Below, one piece after another: positions 9,001 to 13,464 of a stretch of DNA of 19,570 bases. The stretch covers positions 1-19,570 of the forward strand of contig PHAM01000034.1 in NCBI GenBank assembly GCA_002841685.1, read 5' to 3'. The translations under genes were made by a program, and so were the position numbers. Source of the DNA: Elusimicrobia bacterium HGW-Elusimicrobia-2. Lineage in GTDB: Bacteria; CG03. The notes beneath the pieces are model-generated. The model did not search any database, was not told the DNA's origin, and saw only the letters and a list, made by a program, of their open reading frames with translations. Numbering within the stretch: the first letter of the stretch is position 1; each line of letters starts with the position of its first letter.

Positions 9001-11544
9001 GATAGCGTGACGATCGCCCCGTGGAGAGATTCTTCGGGTGCGGGCGTGACGCCGAACGAAGTTGTGCAGGGGGAGAAAAATATTCTTGTGGAGAAATTCT
9101 CGCTCACAACCCGCACCTCCGAATTGGGAGATCCCGAATCCGAGGCTGTCTGGACGGGTATGCGCTCGGCTCTCGGCGGCGATGTGCCCGACCGGTATAT
9201 TGAGAAGGTGAAGGTCTACAGGGATCTTGACGGCAACGGCCTCTATGACTCCGCCAAAGACCAGCTCATAGGCCATGCGGGCGATCCCACCACGGGCGCG
9301 CCGGCCTATGTCAGCGGAGCCGTGAACATACTTTTTGTGAATGAGCGCGTGACATCACCTGATATAAGCAGCGCTTACACGGTGGGGAAAGATTATATGA
9401 ACTGGCCGGTGAACAAATATGCGGGCTATACAATCGAGATCACGACAGGAACTGGCGCCGGACAGAAGAGAACGGTTGTTTCAAACACATCAACCATATT
9501 CACGATATCGCCGGCATGGGACACCATTCCCGACCAGAGCTCCGTCTTTGAAATCAAAACCATCCAGACGATAGGGACGGTGGCCAAAAATTATTTCATG
9601 GTTTACGATCTTTCCGTCAACGCTCCGCCGCTGGCGACGCTCGCGTCCAAATTCACATCTCCGTCATATTTCTTTGTGTCGCAGCCGAATGTGGTTCTTT
9701 TGAAAGACAATCTGCCGATAGAAAGCGCCGAGGCCACAATAAAACCGGCGGTGATAAACATGAAACTCACAGACACGGCTCCGCCGTCCTGTCTGCAGGG
9801 CGAACTCGCCGTGCCTATGGCGGCCATGGAAATTTATGTCTCTTCTTTAACCGTGAAATCCGCGGAAGGCAAGCCGGAGCTCCGTAAGGTAAAAATGTAT
9901 CTCAGGTTCAGCGGAGGTTCGGATGTGCCGGCAACCTATGACGCCAATATCAGCGCCGTGCTCGTTTATGCCGACAGCAACGGCGATGGGGAACTGACGA
10001 GGGTCTGGAACACAGGGACACTGAATTATGAGATCTCCGGTGATTCGCTGATATCAAGCGGCAATGACGCGTTCAGCGGCAATTTGTGCGAAATAAATTT
10101 AACGTCACCGCTTGTACTGAAGACCGTCCCCTCAAAGATATTCATAGCTTTTAATGTGTCGCCCGCGGCTAACACAAATGATTCCGTGGGAATAGACATA
10201 GGACATTTCACCAACGACTGGATAGGGATCAATCCGCCGGAAAGGATTATTGATGACGGCTCGTTCACGTCCGCTTTTTCTCTGATCAAGAGCCAGTACC
10301 GGCCGACGACGCCAGTCGTTACCATGGGGAGCGTCTGGACCAACAGAGGCACCGAGGTGAGCGCCGCATGGGAATCTTATGCGACGCTGGGCGTGGTGGA
10401 GACGAGATACGCCATAGGCCGAATAGCCGGCGGAACCGAAAACCTTTCATGGCAGAGCGTGACAATCCCCGTTTCGGAATGGACACAGGGCTTTGCCTCT
10501 TCCGTCACGGCCCGGGTGGAAAAGCCGCTGTCGGCGAGAAATTATTTCTTTTCCGCGCAGACAGTGGGCAGAAAACTGGTCGGAACCACATTCACGACAG
10601 AGGAGAGCGAAACGGGCTGCGCCCAGTTCTTTGTTGATATGACGAGCCCGGAATCGCCGGCGCAACCGACCATATCAGCACAGGAGACATCGTCCAATTA
10701 CTGGATTATGTGGGTGCCGTCCTATGACATATATGAGGATGCCGCTGATGCGCCACATAGAGTCACAATGGGCATGACAGCTGAGCTTGCCAGCGAGCTG
10801 GCGGCCTCGGGCTACACTTACCAGGCGGATGAGAACGGCGTGATGACTCTCTATACATCCGACGGCGTCGCCGCGGGCGACCCCTTCTCGGGCTATTATG
10901 AATTGAGCTCCGGGGCCAAAGAGAGGGTGCTCGCCAGCGGCGTGAAGTATTATGAACTTCAGGAACAGGCTGACACTTCCGCTAAATGGCACACCATATC
11001 ATCCAAGATTCCTCTGGGCACAAACGGTTATGAGATAGGCACTTCGCTGACTTTATATGAAGACGGGATCGCGAGAAAGAGCGCGGCTAGCTTCTACCGC
11101 TACAGGATAAGGTCTTTGGACAAAGCGGGCAATTATGGTGAATGGTCGAGCGTTTCCGCCGCGCATCAGGCCGCGCCGCCGATGACAGGGATATCGCAGG
11201 TGTCAAATTATCCGAATCCCGTGGACGCGACAAAATACGGCGACACCACGATAGCGTATACGCTGAGTGAACCGTCTACGGTGGATATCACGCTTTATGA
11301 TCTCCTCGGCAAAAAGGTCTATTCATGGCATTTTTCTCCCGACGAAGAAGTGTTCTTTGAAGACGATCCAAGGACAGGGGATTCCCGTTCCGGCGGAGGT
11401 AAGGCCGGCCCGAACAAGATAGCGTGGTATCTCAAGAACGAGGTGGGCAGAAAGGTCGCCAAGGGCGGCTATATCTGTTACATCAAGGTCGCGAATTCAA
11501 AGGGCAGTTTTGAGAAGACCTATAAAATAGCCGTCATCAGATAA
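1..11544 (+). CDS. Giant secreted/surface repeat protein with FlgD-Ig/T9SS-like C-terminal domain (5' end outside window)
   Basis: The frame is open from base 1 to the TAA at 11542-11544, giving at least 3847 residues. Residues before the GTG at base 31 (YWNT-like context, 'NTNAASAP') continue the first repeat, so base 31 is not the start. No signal peptide can be seen because the N-terminus is missing. Domain order: Ig/invasin-like repeats (about 1-5690), larger repeats with Asp/Asn-rich loops (about 5700-10290), a fibronectin-III-like segment (about 10300-11166), and a terminal beta-sandwich domain (11191-11541) of the kind used as sorting or anchoring signals in FCB-type bacteria. Cysteine is scarce and Thr, Ser, Asn, Gly and Asp are abundant, as in extracellular adhesins. 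Likely role (inference): a surface-exposed or secreted adhesin, S-layer-like or matrix protein. The ligand is unknown. It is followed by a hairpin and then the microcompartment operon, with no functional link evident. Confidence 0.9.
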   Translation, partial: WNTNAASAPLVAITSEDTNASLPGSQTLTGGTGDFLFTFKTANTSWTITASNTDGALTSSETAKIQVNPASAVKLLCLVPNETYQPGTTSGKGGGVISQVAGEPFTVTVYGVDANWNINTSANQTVTIGTQDPYDIEPAVQPLIDGTTAFAVTLVRAWSSWVNASATGLTSYTTPSIVVSTNTAVKLIVLVPNVKHDPGEWSGAAASVSPYGRTGAPSVQTAGTGFSVTVMAVDNWWNRRYDSNNIVKITTEDPNDDLYYGFNPAAKALTDGIAVFISTMVTNDPSGIGNQWKITASTADGSALSSDMSAAITMASGATSRLQLLLPNESSAPGTDTGRSGTVSTQTAGVEFTVTVNAADQYWNFVSAPAPNPLVNIETSDPYDQNWGFDPTNQQLQSGTLPFKITMVTEGNWRIYGYPTNYGYTPATSSLLHVQYGAAAKYQVLLPTQTAVAGSVSGKSGVPKTQTAGIVFTATVNVTDAYWNIVPTVSPAANITTHDSFDTNPGNVQLINGSTTFPVIIKTASHGLGSFSSTQTVTASGAYQSNKSSVFGVNSYTPQKLLLLAPGERYVPGDVANLGRGGSPNSQPAGAVFTVTVISCDQYYNQASTNTNITIYTTDPYDDEPGDAQLAGGFKTFNITMKQKGYQRISSSDTATVGKLACYTSQDINIGYGPAVKLQVLLTGEESAPGTASGKTGGYSTPTAGVPYNITVNCVDQYWNVNPDANPWVGIETSDQYDPIISSAVLTSGYKIFSITPVTAGTQTVIASDVDDTGDYYTSNQSTVFNVFPAALDRIIAILPGETYNPGNVPSGGKTGAPSVQTAGSVFQATVYATDEYYNKVSTNCSIGIVTEDPYDAHPDTQTLVAGQLAFDIEMITHGSWDIYAKEITESLNTFDYTTPNVNVIAGSGSRLAVKLQDQTLVEGYGITGIPAVQEAYQTVQFTVYLTDVHYNIASDTRPWVTFATTDPNDNPINNGVPIRIDVNGQLVTSSRLKTSVVAGGSKIYAYSQGFSTGTTPAITVNNASHTNFALTGVPSNLDAGELFNVTVRAKDDYGNTCTGSYDKYGTWVGNKNYTGEIDFTSDTDSDPTDPASLPANYTFLTSDFGQKIFNNLSMFRAGTGRWLKAHDTFYTSKYGQVSDITVTAGALAAFIVSPTAAETTCPAGQSQKIIGTAADLYNNPKSTEGLYCEIKISTKVNSGSPALEDGDGFTVTHATTDANGVIGVSSEIWFYVSTVKNDIARVQIVYSPSIHGETGNIKTAGGSPKKYVIKSSPPPFSVKNADYSGWSKTDEPFVVQRYDQYNNISETGDGYCYPISNSADNPNDDIGGTSKPGRFFKIGVGDPGHQGQPEYFTEPFDDVDYSSWSILIPDGANSCEFYYYELKASWDSISIASWTITAAGGAGIDPDSVAIRVDPGEVSGIAFMTPARSLVAGTTSQIMTVHAQDVEFNEKVVPSDVLCDLMSDASPGNYSFIITPGGGQIVGNTEIVFSTGTYETSFWFTCKVTGNPGILVSASTDTIGKNWSDGSQTQTVTPAPISKIAFTTLNLELTAGVTSQIMTVELQDVFGNQSPIPVGTNGGNPVVFKLQSYPAGRYAFSLSSSVWLAISSATIAVGQAQLSFYYVNTKSNSDPGWEITVDEDAGYSYGWSKASRFVKLYGGQISQVVIITPGRNITAGVKNYLDYGATNYVFTAELRDRFDNTSKATEPTQLLLTSDSGAADFSPDSLQWTQNIVVITSGTPSANFYYYDEIVGAPTIAADERPARGWTMATQTVNVYPNDAVAFKVQHSGSATVYEPKDITVYAVDAYGAGGAGNVCTGHPPLASPYASSSERVYYVSVASFTSSGTTQLNPWSYDFADAVTDDPAHPGISYLQATDVNVTDPPDVPPIIISAYDTADPMIVGTSAEMIIRGALVTPYVDPETYRRIIEMEVYGSTRIYQGAVNRIIERIDLKTNSGTGIWTGLQIDNVGQTAESDIPAIRVWKDGNANARFDSPSKEDPDNLYGISEDIWLSSGAFNPVTRKVELTFTTPQTIGMSPQNYFITVDISEYAEPAKTFVVRMKDRNYFKWDIASEVQLASNNFEIRLPTATITTSPGQITVYGTNLVDEDTMQIEQGTNKLAMIQLDMVTNKYTVPWTKIRLGLKGSVDGGYYDAAKDEYIPSKDIDSVRIYKDRAPFGEFAEDGDQLISSGDETFGQLQPGVCIITLKNPDDVKNEDRAQIISESTSTYFVAFSFTNSATVGATAGVKLANSSGITAFMEGINRVFDYYDYNGNTRRDEGEPDIYPLESEAPPIIATVDMLVVNKAHPGITELTQGSKNNVFEQIILKTDARAVWWSGITVEMLGDIPNEDVDAVKIWKYNSGTIDQSGDPVVNISTMGPTGMKDVLVAKAEGDLVSNTYGAFTSTSVFILFDEASWQEITTVNENYLITYDLDPFAEVGSKLGLNLATKDNLQVEPVDEVKDENFPIKFPAIAIKEYSDNVTFEFSDATALIADKQINQGDVNLPILALNVKTNQSDAFWNSIIIDQAGSAGDEDIDNITIWLDKDNNGKFNETLDEMISSGTFHNGQAAFTFVGHADARRIGPVNTVSYRTEVQNKAYFINFSLSDTAAPAKTIALKIEGDPLLGYLGVSSPNKIATSFEAAGGYLLPSKEIKASPRTLYVEGESLAPETVYQGADDVVMMKLSMWVSGYEVPWTKLQAARSGTGLDEDIERVRLYRDVQVPGQPNYGEWGGGDNLVATGVFDGGICLLDFSTPTASIEIIPTTTIYYFILFDFANSATPGAFTGLRINSNSAFEVETPHNVYNFSPEITSVQAQQLATTDTLEVLTLDPMVAEVTQGDRNVSFARLTLRTDYHDAVVQAVRIYRTGSGIDGDIEAIKIYRDLYEVDGGGVEGVLDSWDIRYDTTTYIYPGLINYGNEVFIDGVADITLKIPQKVGTTADEMDKTYFVAFDIANLASVGKSVGFRILPPGASSFKVIEPDQVQDKNFTTMGAVIGEYPDSVTIAPWRDSSGAGVTPNEVVQGEKNILVEKFSLTTRTSELGDPESEAVWTGMRSALGGDVPDRYIEKVKVYRDLDGNGLYDSAKDQLIGHAGDPTTGAPAYVSGAVNILFVNERVTSPDISSAYTVGKDYMNWPVNKYAGYTIEITTGTGAGQKRTVVSNTSTIFTISPAWDTIPDQSSVFEIKTIQTIGTVAKNYFMVYDLSVNAPPLATLASKFTSPSYFFVSQPNVVLLKDNLPIESAEATIKPAVINMKLTDTAPPSCLQGELAVPMAAMEIYVSSLTVKSAEGKPELRKVKMYLRFSGGSDVPATYDANISAVLVYADSNGDGELTRVWNTGTLNYEISGDSLISSGNDAFSGNLCEINLTSPLVLKTVPSKIFIAFNVSPAANTNDSVGIDIGHFTNDWIGINPPERIIDDGSFTSAFSLIKSQYRPTTPVVTMGSVWTNRGTEVSAAWESYATLGVVETRYAIGRIAGGTENLSWQSVTIPVSEWTQGFASSVTARVEKPLSARNYFFSAQTVGRKLVGTTFTTEESETGCAQFFVDMTSPESPAQPTISAQETSSNYWIMWVPSYDIYEDAADAPHRVTMGMTAELASELAASGYTYQADENGVMTLYTSDGVAAGDPFSGYYELSSGAKERVLASGVKYYELQEQADTSAKWHTISSKIPLGTNGYEIGTSLTLYEDGIARKSAASFYRYRIRSLDKAGNYGEWSSVSAAHQAAPPMTGISQVSNYPNPVDATKYGDTTIAYTLSEPSTVDITLYDLLGKKVYSWHFSPDEEVFFEDDPRTGDSRSGGGKAGPNKIAWYLKNEVGRKVAKGGYICYIKVANSKGSFEKTYKIAVIR
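214..3063 (+). repeat. Eight tandem ~115-residue Ig/invasin-like protein repeats
   Basis: Unit starts read near 214, 550, 958, 1318, 1675, 2023, 2374 and 2728, spaced 336-408 bases. Each begins with a strand like 'VKLxVLLPxE' and then 'PGTxSGKxG'. Next comes 'xQTAGxxFTVTVxxVDxYWN', a phrase like 'ITTEDPYD', a 'LxxGxxxF' strand and a variable end. A partial unit occupies 1-213. The 'AG..F.vTV.a.D.yWN' core resembles bacterial Ig-like (Big/invasin type) domains, but the Trp in 'YWN' and the 'T.DPYD' phrase are family-specific. Units are diverged at DNA level, so this is old duplication and not recent expansion. Confidence 0.85.
3064..5690 (+). repeat. Diverged Ig-like repeats continuing the array (about seven units)
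   Basis: Units begin approximately at 3064, 3436, 3790, 4252, 4612, 4981 and 5332. They keep the pattern 'xxAGxxxxxTVxAxDxxxN' (for example 'LVAGTTSQIMTVHAQDVEFN' and 'LTAGVTSQIMTVELQDVFGN') but lose the 'LLPGE...PG' opening of the first eight. The last two matching phrases, near 4290 and 4650, are close copies of one another. Boundaries are read by eye and are approximate. Confidence 0.6.
5695..10290 (+). repeat. Eight larger (~170-250 residue) beta-rich repeats with Asp/Asn-rich, EF-hand-like loops
   Basis: Units start roughly at 5780, 6292, 6889, 7440, 7978, 8473, 9007 and 9754. The recurring order is: a strand with 'QG' ('IEQGTNK', 'LTQGSKN', 'INQGDVN', 'VYQGADD', 'VTQGDRN', 'VVQGEKN'); a Trp-containing strand ('VWWSGI', 'FWNSI', 'VPWTK', 'VWTGM'); 'DEDIDxVxIxxD'; a loop such as DGNANARFD (5953), DKDNNGKFN (7633-7659), DLDGNGLYD (9223) or DSNGDGELT (9973); 'LISSGxF'; and 'KxYFIxxDIS..A..G'. 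The Asp/Asn loops resemble dockerin/EF-hand calcium loops, so calcium binding is likely but not proven. No named family was recognised for the whole unit. Confidence 0.7.
9337..9561 (+). other. ~75-residue inserted segment inside the seventh large repeat
   Basis: In sister units a strand like 'ELTFTTPQTIG' runs directly into 'xxNYFIxxDIS'. In this unit the strand is split between 'AVNILF' and 'IQTIGTVAKNYF'. The intervening segment contains 'NKYAGYTIEITTGTGAGQ', 'SNTSTIFTISPAWDTIPD' and 'SSVFEI'. From memory, this 'N.yaG..v.i.tGtGaGQ...i.sNt.t.ltv.paWdt.Pd..S.feI' pattern recurs in unrelated phage-tail and surface proteins. The segment is therefore read as a small beta module nested in the repeat. 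Confidence 0.6.
10645..11166 (+). other. Fibronectin-III-like segment of the giant protein
   Basis: The segment opens 'SPESPAQPTISA' after 'FFVDMT', which resembles the inter-domain linkers of FN3 domains. It closes with 'YRYRIRSLDKAGNYGEWS', the usual last strands of an FN3 fold (Y.YRV.A.D.AGN.S.WS). A longer loop region with 'SGYTYQADENGVMTLYTSDG' separates the two halves, so the domain is enlarged relative to a standard ~90-residue FN3. Confidence 0.6.
11191..11541 (+). other. FlgD-Ig / type IX secretion-like C-terminal domain
   Basis: The last ~117 residues hold the classic pattern: 'VSNYPNPV', then 'TTIAYTLSEPSTVDITLYDL' with 'LGKKV', 'GPNKIAWYLKNEVGRKVAKG', 'GYICYIKV' and a basic end 'YKIAVIR'. 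In Bacteroidota, domains of this type direct export by the type IX system. In other phyla similar FlgD-Ig-like ends occur with less certain function. An acidic/Gly-rich loop (about 11335-11405) between 'YSWHFSP' and 'GPNKIAW' is longer than usual. Whether a type IX apparatus exists in this organism cannot be seen here. Confidence 0.8.
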
Positions 11545-11586
11545 TAATGGGGTCAGGTCTTGACGCAAGACCTGACCCCATTATTA
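11542..11586. terminator. Perfect 21-bp inverted repeat (hairpin) overlapping the giant gene's stop codon
   Basis: The left arm is 11542-11562, the loop ACG is 11563-11565 and the right arm is 11566-11586. The arms are exact reverse complements and begin at the TAA stop codon. The core is GGGGTCAGGTCTTG. It could end transcription of the giant gene, but it is not followed by a clean T-run, only 'ATTTGAC'. The core matches, from memory, a palindrome scattered in many environmental bacterial genomes, so it may be a REP/MITE-like element serving as a terminator. A symmetric hairpin would act on both strands. Confidence 0.6.
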
Positions 11587-11588
11587 AT

Positions 11589-11617
11589 TTGACAAAGAGA
11601 AAACTTTTTGATAAAAA
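11589..11617 (+). promoter_or_regulatory. Possible sigma-70-like promoter for the microcompartment operon
   Basis: TTGACA at 11589-11594 is a perfect -35 hexamer directly after the hairpin. The best -10 options are GATAAA (11610-11615, 15-base spacer) or TAAAAA (11612-11617, 17-base spacer), both weak. An alternative is TTGATA (11608) with TATACA/TACAAT (11631-11638). If the latter is used, the upstream coding module would be only partly transcribed. Position between a hairpin and the first operon gene supports a promoter here; the exact boxes are uncertain. Confidence 0.3.
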
Positions 11618-11766
11618 AGACGATGAGACTTATACAATATGAGGACATTCTGTCCGCAGCGCGCACCGGCGGAAAACTTTTTACCGATGGGAAATACATG
11701 CTCACCCCCCTTGCAAAGGAGGCGTTAAAAAGGCATAATGTGGAAATTTTGAGCGGAGGTTCTTCA
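11608..11766 (+). other. In-frame EutT/EutQ-like N-terminal module upstream of, or fused to, triosephosphate isomerase
   Basis: This stretch has no stop and is in frame with tpiA. Candidate starts are TTG 11608 and ATG 11623, neither with a good ribosome site. Read from ATG 11623 it begins 'MRLIQYEDILSAARTGG' and contains 'YMLTPLAKEALKRHNVEIL'. The shape 'i.eedl......g.......lTP.A.e.l....i.i' is what I know from the N-terminal regions of EutT/EutQ-type microcompartment proteins. It is not part of the isomerase fold, which starts at the Met of 11767. Either the product is a 302-residue fusion, or this is a remnant or a separately initiated short peptide reading through. I favour a real coding module because the similarity fits the operon. 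Confidence 0.5.
11755..11759 (+). promoter_or_regulatory. Internal ribosome binding site supporting tpiA start at 11767
   Basis: GGAGG lies 7 bases before ATG 11767, inside the in-frame upstream module. This allows initiation of a standard-length isomerase even if the longer fusion is also made. It is the strongest ribosome site between 11590 and 11770. Confidence 0.65.
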
Positions 11767-12531
11767 ATGAGAAAAATTATAATCGCGGGCAACTGGAAAA
11801 TGAACATGAGCAATGAGGATGCTGTCAGGTTATCCCGGGCTGTGGCCTCCGGCCTGGGGGATTTATCCTCGCGCGGCCGAATAGCCGTGATGTGCCCTCC
11901 TTTTACGGCGCTGAGTTCCGTTGCGTCATCTATATCCGGCTCGAAGGGCCTTTATCTTGGAGCACAGAACATATTTTATGAGGACAAGGGCGCTTATACG
12001 GGAGAGGTATCCGCGGATATGCTGATTTCCTGCGGCTGTTCGTTCTGCATCATAGGCCATTCCGAAAGGAGAAAATATTTTGGCGAAACCGATGAGACGG
12101 TGAACAAAAGGGCGAAGAAAGCTCTTGAGAAATCATTGACGCCGGTAATATGCGTGGGCGAAACTCTGGAAGAAAGGGAATCTTCTCGCGCTTTTAATGT
12201 TGTGAAAAAACAGATCACCGGCGCTCTTCAGGGGATTTCAAAAGAAGATATTGCTAAAGTTGTGATAGCTTATGAGCCTGTCTGGGCCATAGGCACCGGC
12301 AAAACTGCCTCGCCCGAACAGGCCCAGTCTATGCACGCATATATAAGGGAGCAGATAGCGGGGCTTTCCGATGGCGCTGTTGCGCAGAGTGTGTCAATTC
12401 TCTACGGCGGTTCCATGAACCCAGCTAATGTCAAAGGTTTACTTGAATGCACTGACATAGACGGCGGCCTTATAGGCGGAGCCAGCCTCAAGGCGGAAGA
12501 TTTTCTGAAGCTCGTTCACTTTGATGATTGA
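11767..12531 (+). CDS. tpiA: Triosephosphate isomerase
   Basis: The enzyme interconverts glyceraldehyde-3-phosphate and dihydroxyacetone phosphate. From ATG 11767 the protein has 254 residues, the usual family length, and all catalytic elements are present: Asn9/Lys11 in 'GNWKMN', His98 in 'IIGHSERR', Glu170 in 'AYEPVWAIGTGKTA' (with the phosphate-gripping loop 6 directly after), and 'LYGGSMNP' plus 'GGLIGGASL' at the phosphate site. It should be active. It heads the microcompartment operon and overlaps pduL by 8 bases, so the two are probably translated together. Its place here suggests that the pathway releases a triose phosphate, as aldolase-based pathways do (inference). It could also be the cell's general glycolytic copy recruited to the operon. 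The frame extends upstream without a stop (see the entry at 11608). Confidence 0.95.
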   Translation: MRKIIIAGNWKMNMSNEDAVRLSRAVASGLGDLSSRGRIAVMCPPFTALSSVASSISGSKGLYLGAQNIFYEDKGAYTGEVSADMLISCGCSFCIIGHSERRKYFGETDETVNKRAKKALEKSLTPVICVGETLEERESSRAFNVVKKQITGALQGISKEDIAKVVIAYEPVWAIGTGKTASPEQAQSMHAYIREQIAGLSDGAVAQSVSILYGGSMNPANVKGLLECTDIDGGLIGGASLKAEDFLKLVHFDD

Positions 12532-13144
12532 AGCGAAAACAATAGCGGACAATATAGCCCGGAAGCTCGCTCGCGCGTCAAAACCCGTCATATGCAATGT
12601 GTCCAACAGGCATGTGCACATCACGCGGGAGAATTTCAGCACACTTTTCGGACAGACCTACGCCATGAGGAAACTTAAAGATCTGATGCAGCCCGGAGAA
12701 TTCGCTTCCAAGGAGCTGATCGAAATAGCCGGGCCCCGCGGAAGCATAAAAAAGGTGCGGATACTCGGCCCTTTCAGAAAATACACGCAGGTTGAGATAT
12801 CCCGGACTGACAGTTTTAAGCTCGGCGTTTCCGCTCCTGTAAAGGAGTCCGGGAAAATAATCGGCTCCTCGCCCATTAAGCTCATCGGGCCCGCCGGAGA
12901 AGTAGAACTAAAGGAGGGTTGTCTTGCCGCTGTCCGGCACATACACATGACTCCCGCCGACGCGAAGGAGCTGGAACTGAAAGACGGAGAGACGGTGAGG
13001 ATTGAAATAAACGGGAAACGAGGCGGGATTCTGGGCGACACCCTTGTGCGGGTTTCGCCGAAATACGCCCTGGAATGCCATATAGATACGGATGAGGCCA
13101 ACGCTTTTGATTTTAAGAGCGGCGGCTGGATTTATGTTGTTTAG
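12524..13144 (+). CDS. pduL: Phosphate propanoyltransferase (PduL-type phosphotransacylase), with encapsulation helix
   Basis: PduL converts acyl-CoA plus phosphate to acyl-phosphate, recycling CoA inside the compartment. The protein has 206 residues from ATG 12524, a typical length. Signature segments are 'NVSNRHVHIT' (His30, His32), 'QVEISRTDSFKLGVSAPVKESG' read as residues 89-110, and 'RHIHMTPADA' (His139, His141). The paired HxH motifs are the zinc ligands of the family. Residues 2-18 ('IEAKTIADNIARKLARA') form an amphipathic helix like the known PduL encapsulation peptide, so it is probably a lumen enzyme. It overlaps the tpiA stop by 8 bases and lacks a strong ribosome site of its own, suggesting translational coupling. 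The TTG at 12521 is a less likely start. Confidence 0.93.
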   Translation: MIEAKTIADNIARKLARASKPVICNVSNRHVHITRENFSTLFGQTYAMRKLKDLMQPGEFASKELIEIAGPRGSIKKVRILGPFRKYTQVEISRTDSFKLGVSAPVKESGKIIGSSPIKLIGPAGEVELKEGCLAAVRHIHMTPADAKELELKDGETVRIEINGKRGGILGDTLVRVSPKYALECHIDTDEANAFDFKSGGWIYVV

Positions 13145-13153
13145 GAGGTAAAA

Positions 13154-13444
13154 ATGGAAGCTCTCGGAATGATTGAAACGAAAGGTCTTGTGGCGCTTAT
13201 TGAGGCTGCTGACGCCATGGTGAAAGCGGCCAATGTCCAGATCGCCGGTTATGACAAAATAGGCGGCGGTTATGTCACTATTTTCGTCAGGGGAGAAGTC
13301 GCCGCCTGCCGCGCCGCGTGCGAAGCGGGAGCCGCTTCCGCAGGGAGAATCGGTGAGCTCGTGTCTGTTCATGTGATTCCCCAGCCTCACGGTGACCTGG
13401 AAGGCAAGCTCCCTATTTCTTTGCCCGGAAGCAGAAAGAAATAA
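13154..13444 (+). CDS. BMC-H microcompartment shell protein (PduA/EutM/CcmK type), copy 1
   Basis: A 96-residue single-BMC-domain protein that forms hexamers tiling the shell facets. The opening '[20 protein letters not shown]', pore loop 'YDKIGGGY' (Lys35-Ile36-Gly37-Gly38-Gly39), '[16 protein letters not shown]' and 'SVHVIPQPH' are all textbook for the family. The pore is small and neutral, close to PduA's KIGSG. GGAGG at 13144-13148 overlaps the end of the pduL stop codon and lies 5 bases before the ATG, so the start is firm. It is an intact tandem paralogue of the next gene. Short C-terminal tail 'PGSRKK'. Confidence 0.96.
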   Translation: MEALGMIETKGLVALIEAADAMVKAANVQIAGYDKIGGGYVTIFVRGEVAACRAACEAGAASAGRIGELVSVHVIPQPHGDLEGKLPISLPGSRKK

Positions 13445-13464
13445 GACGGTAAGGCGCTGATCTG

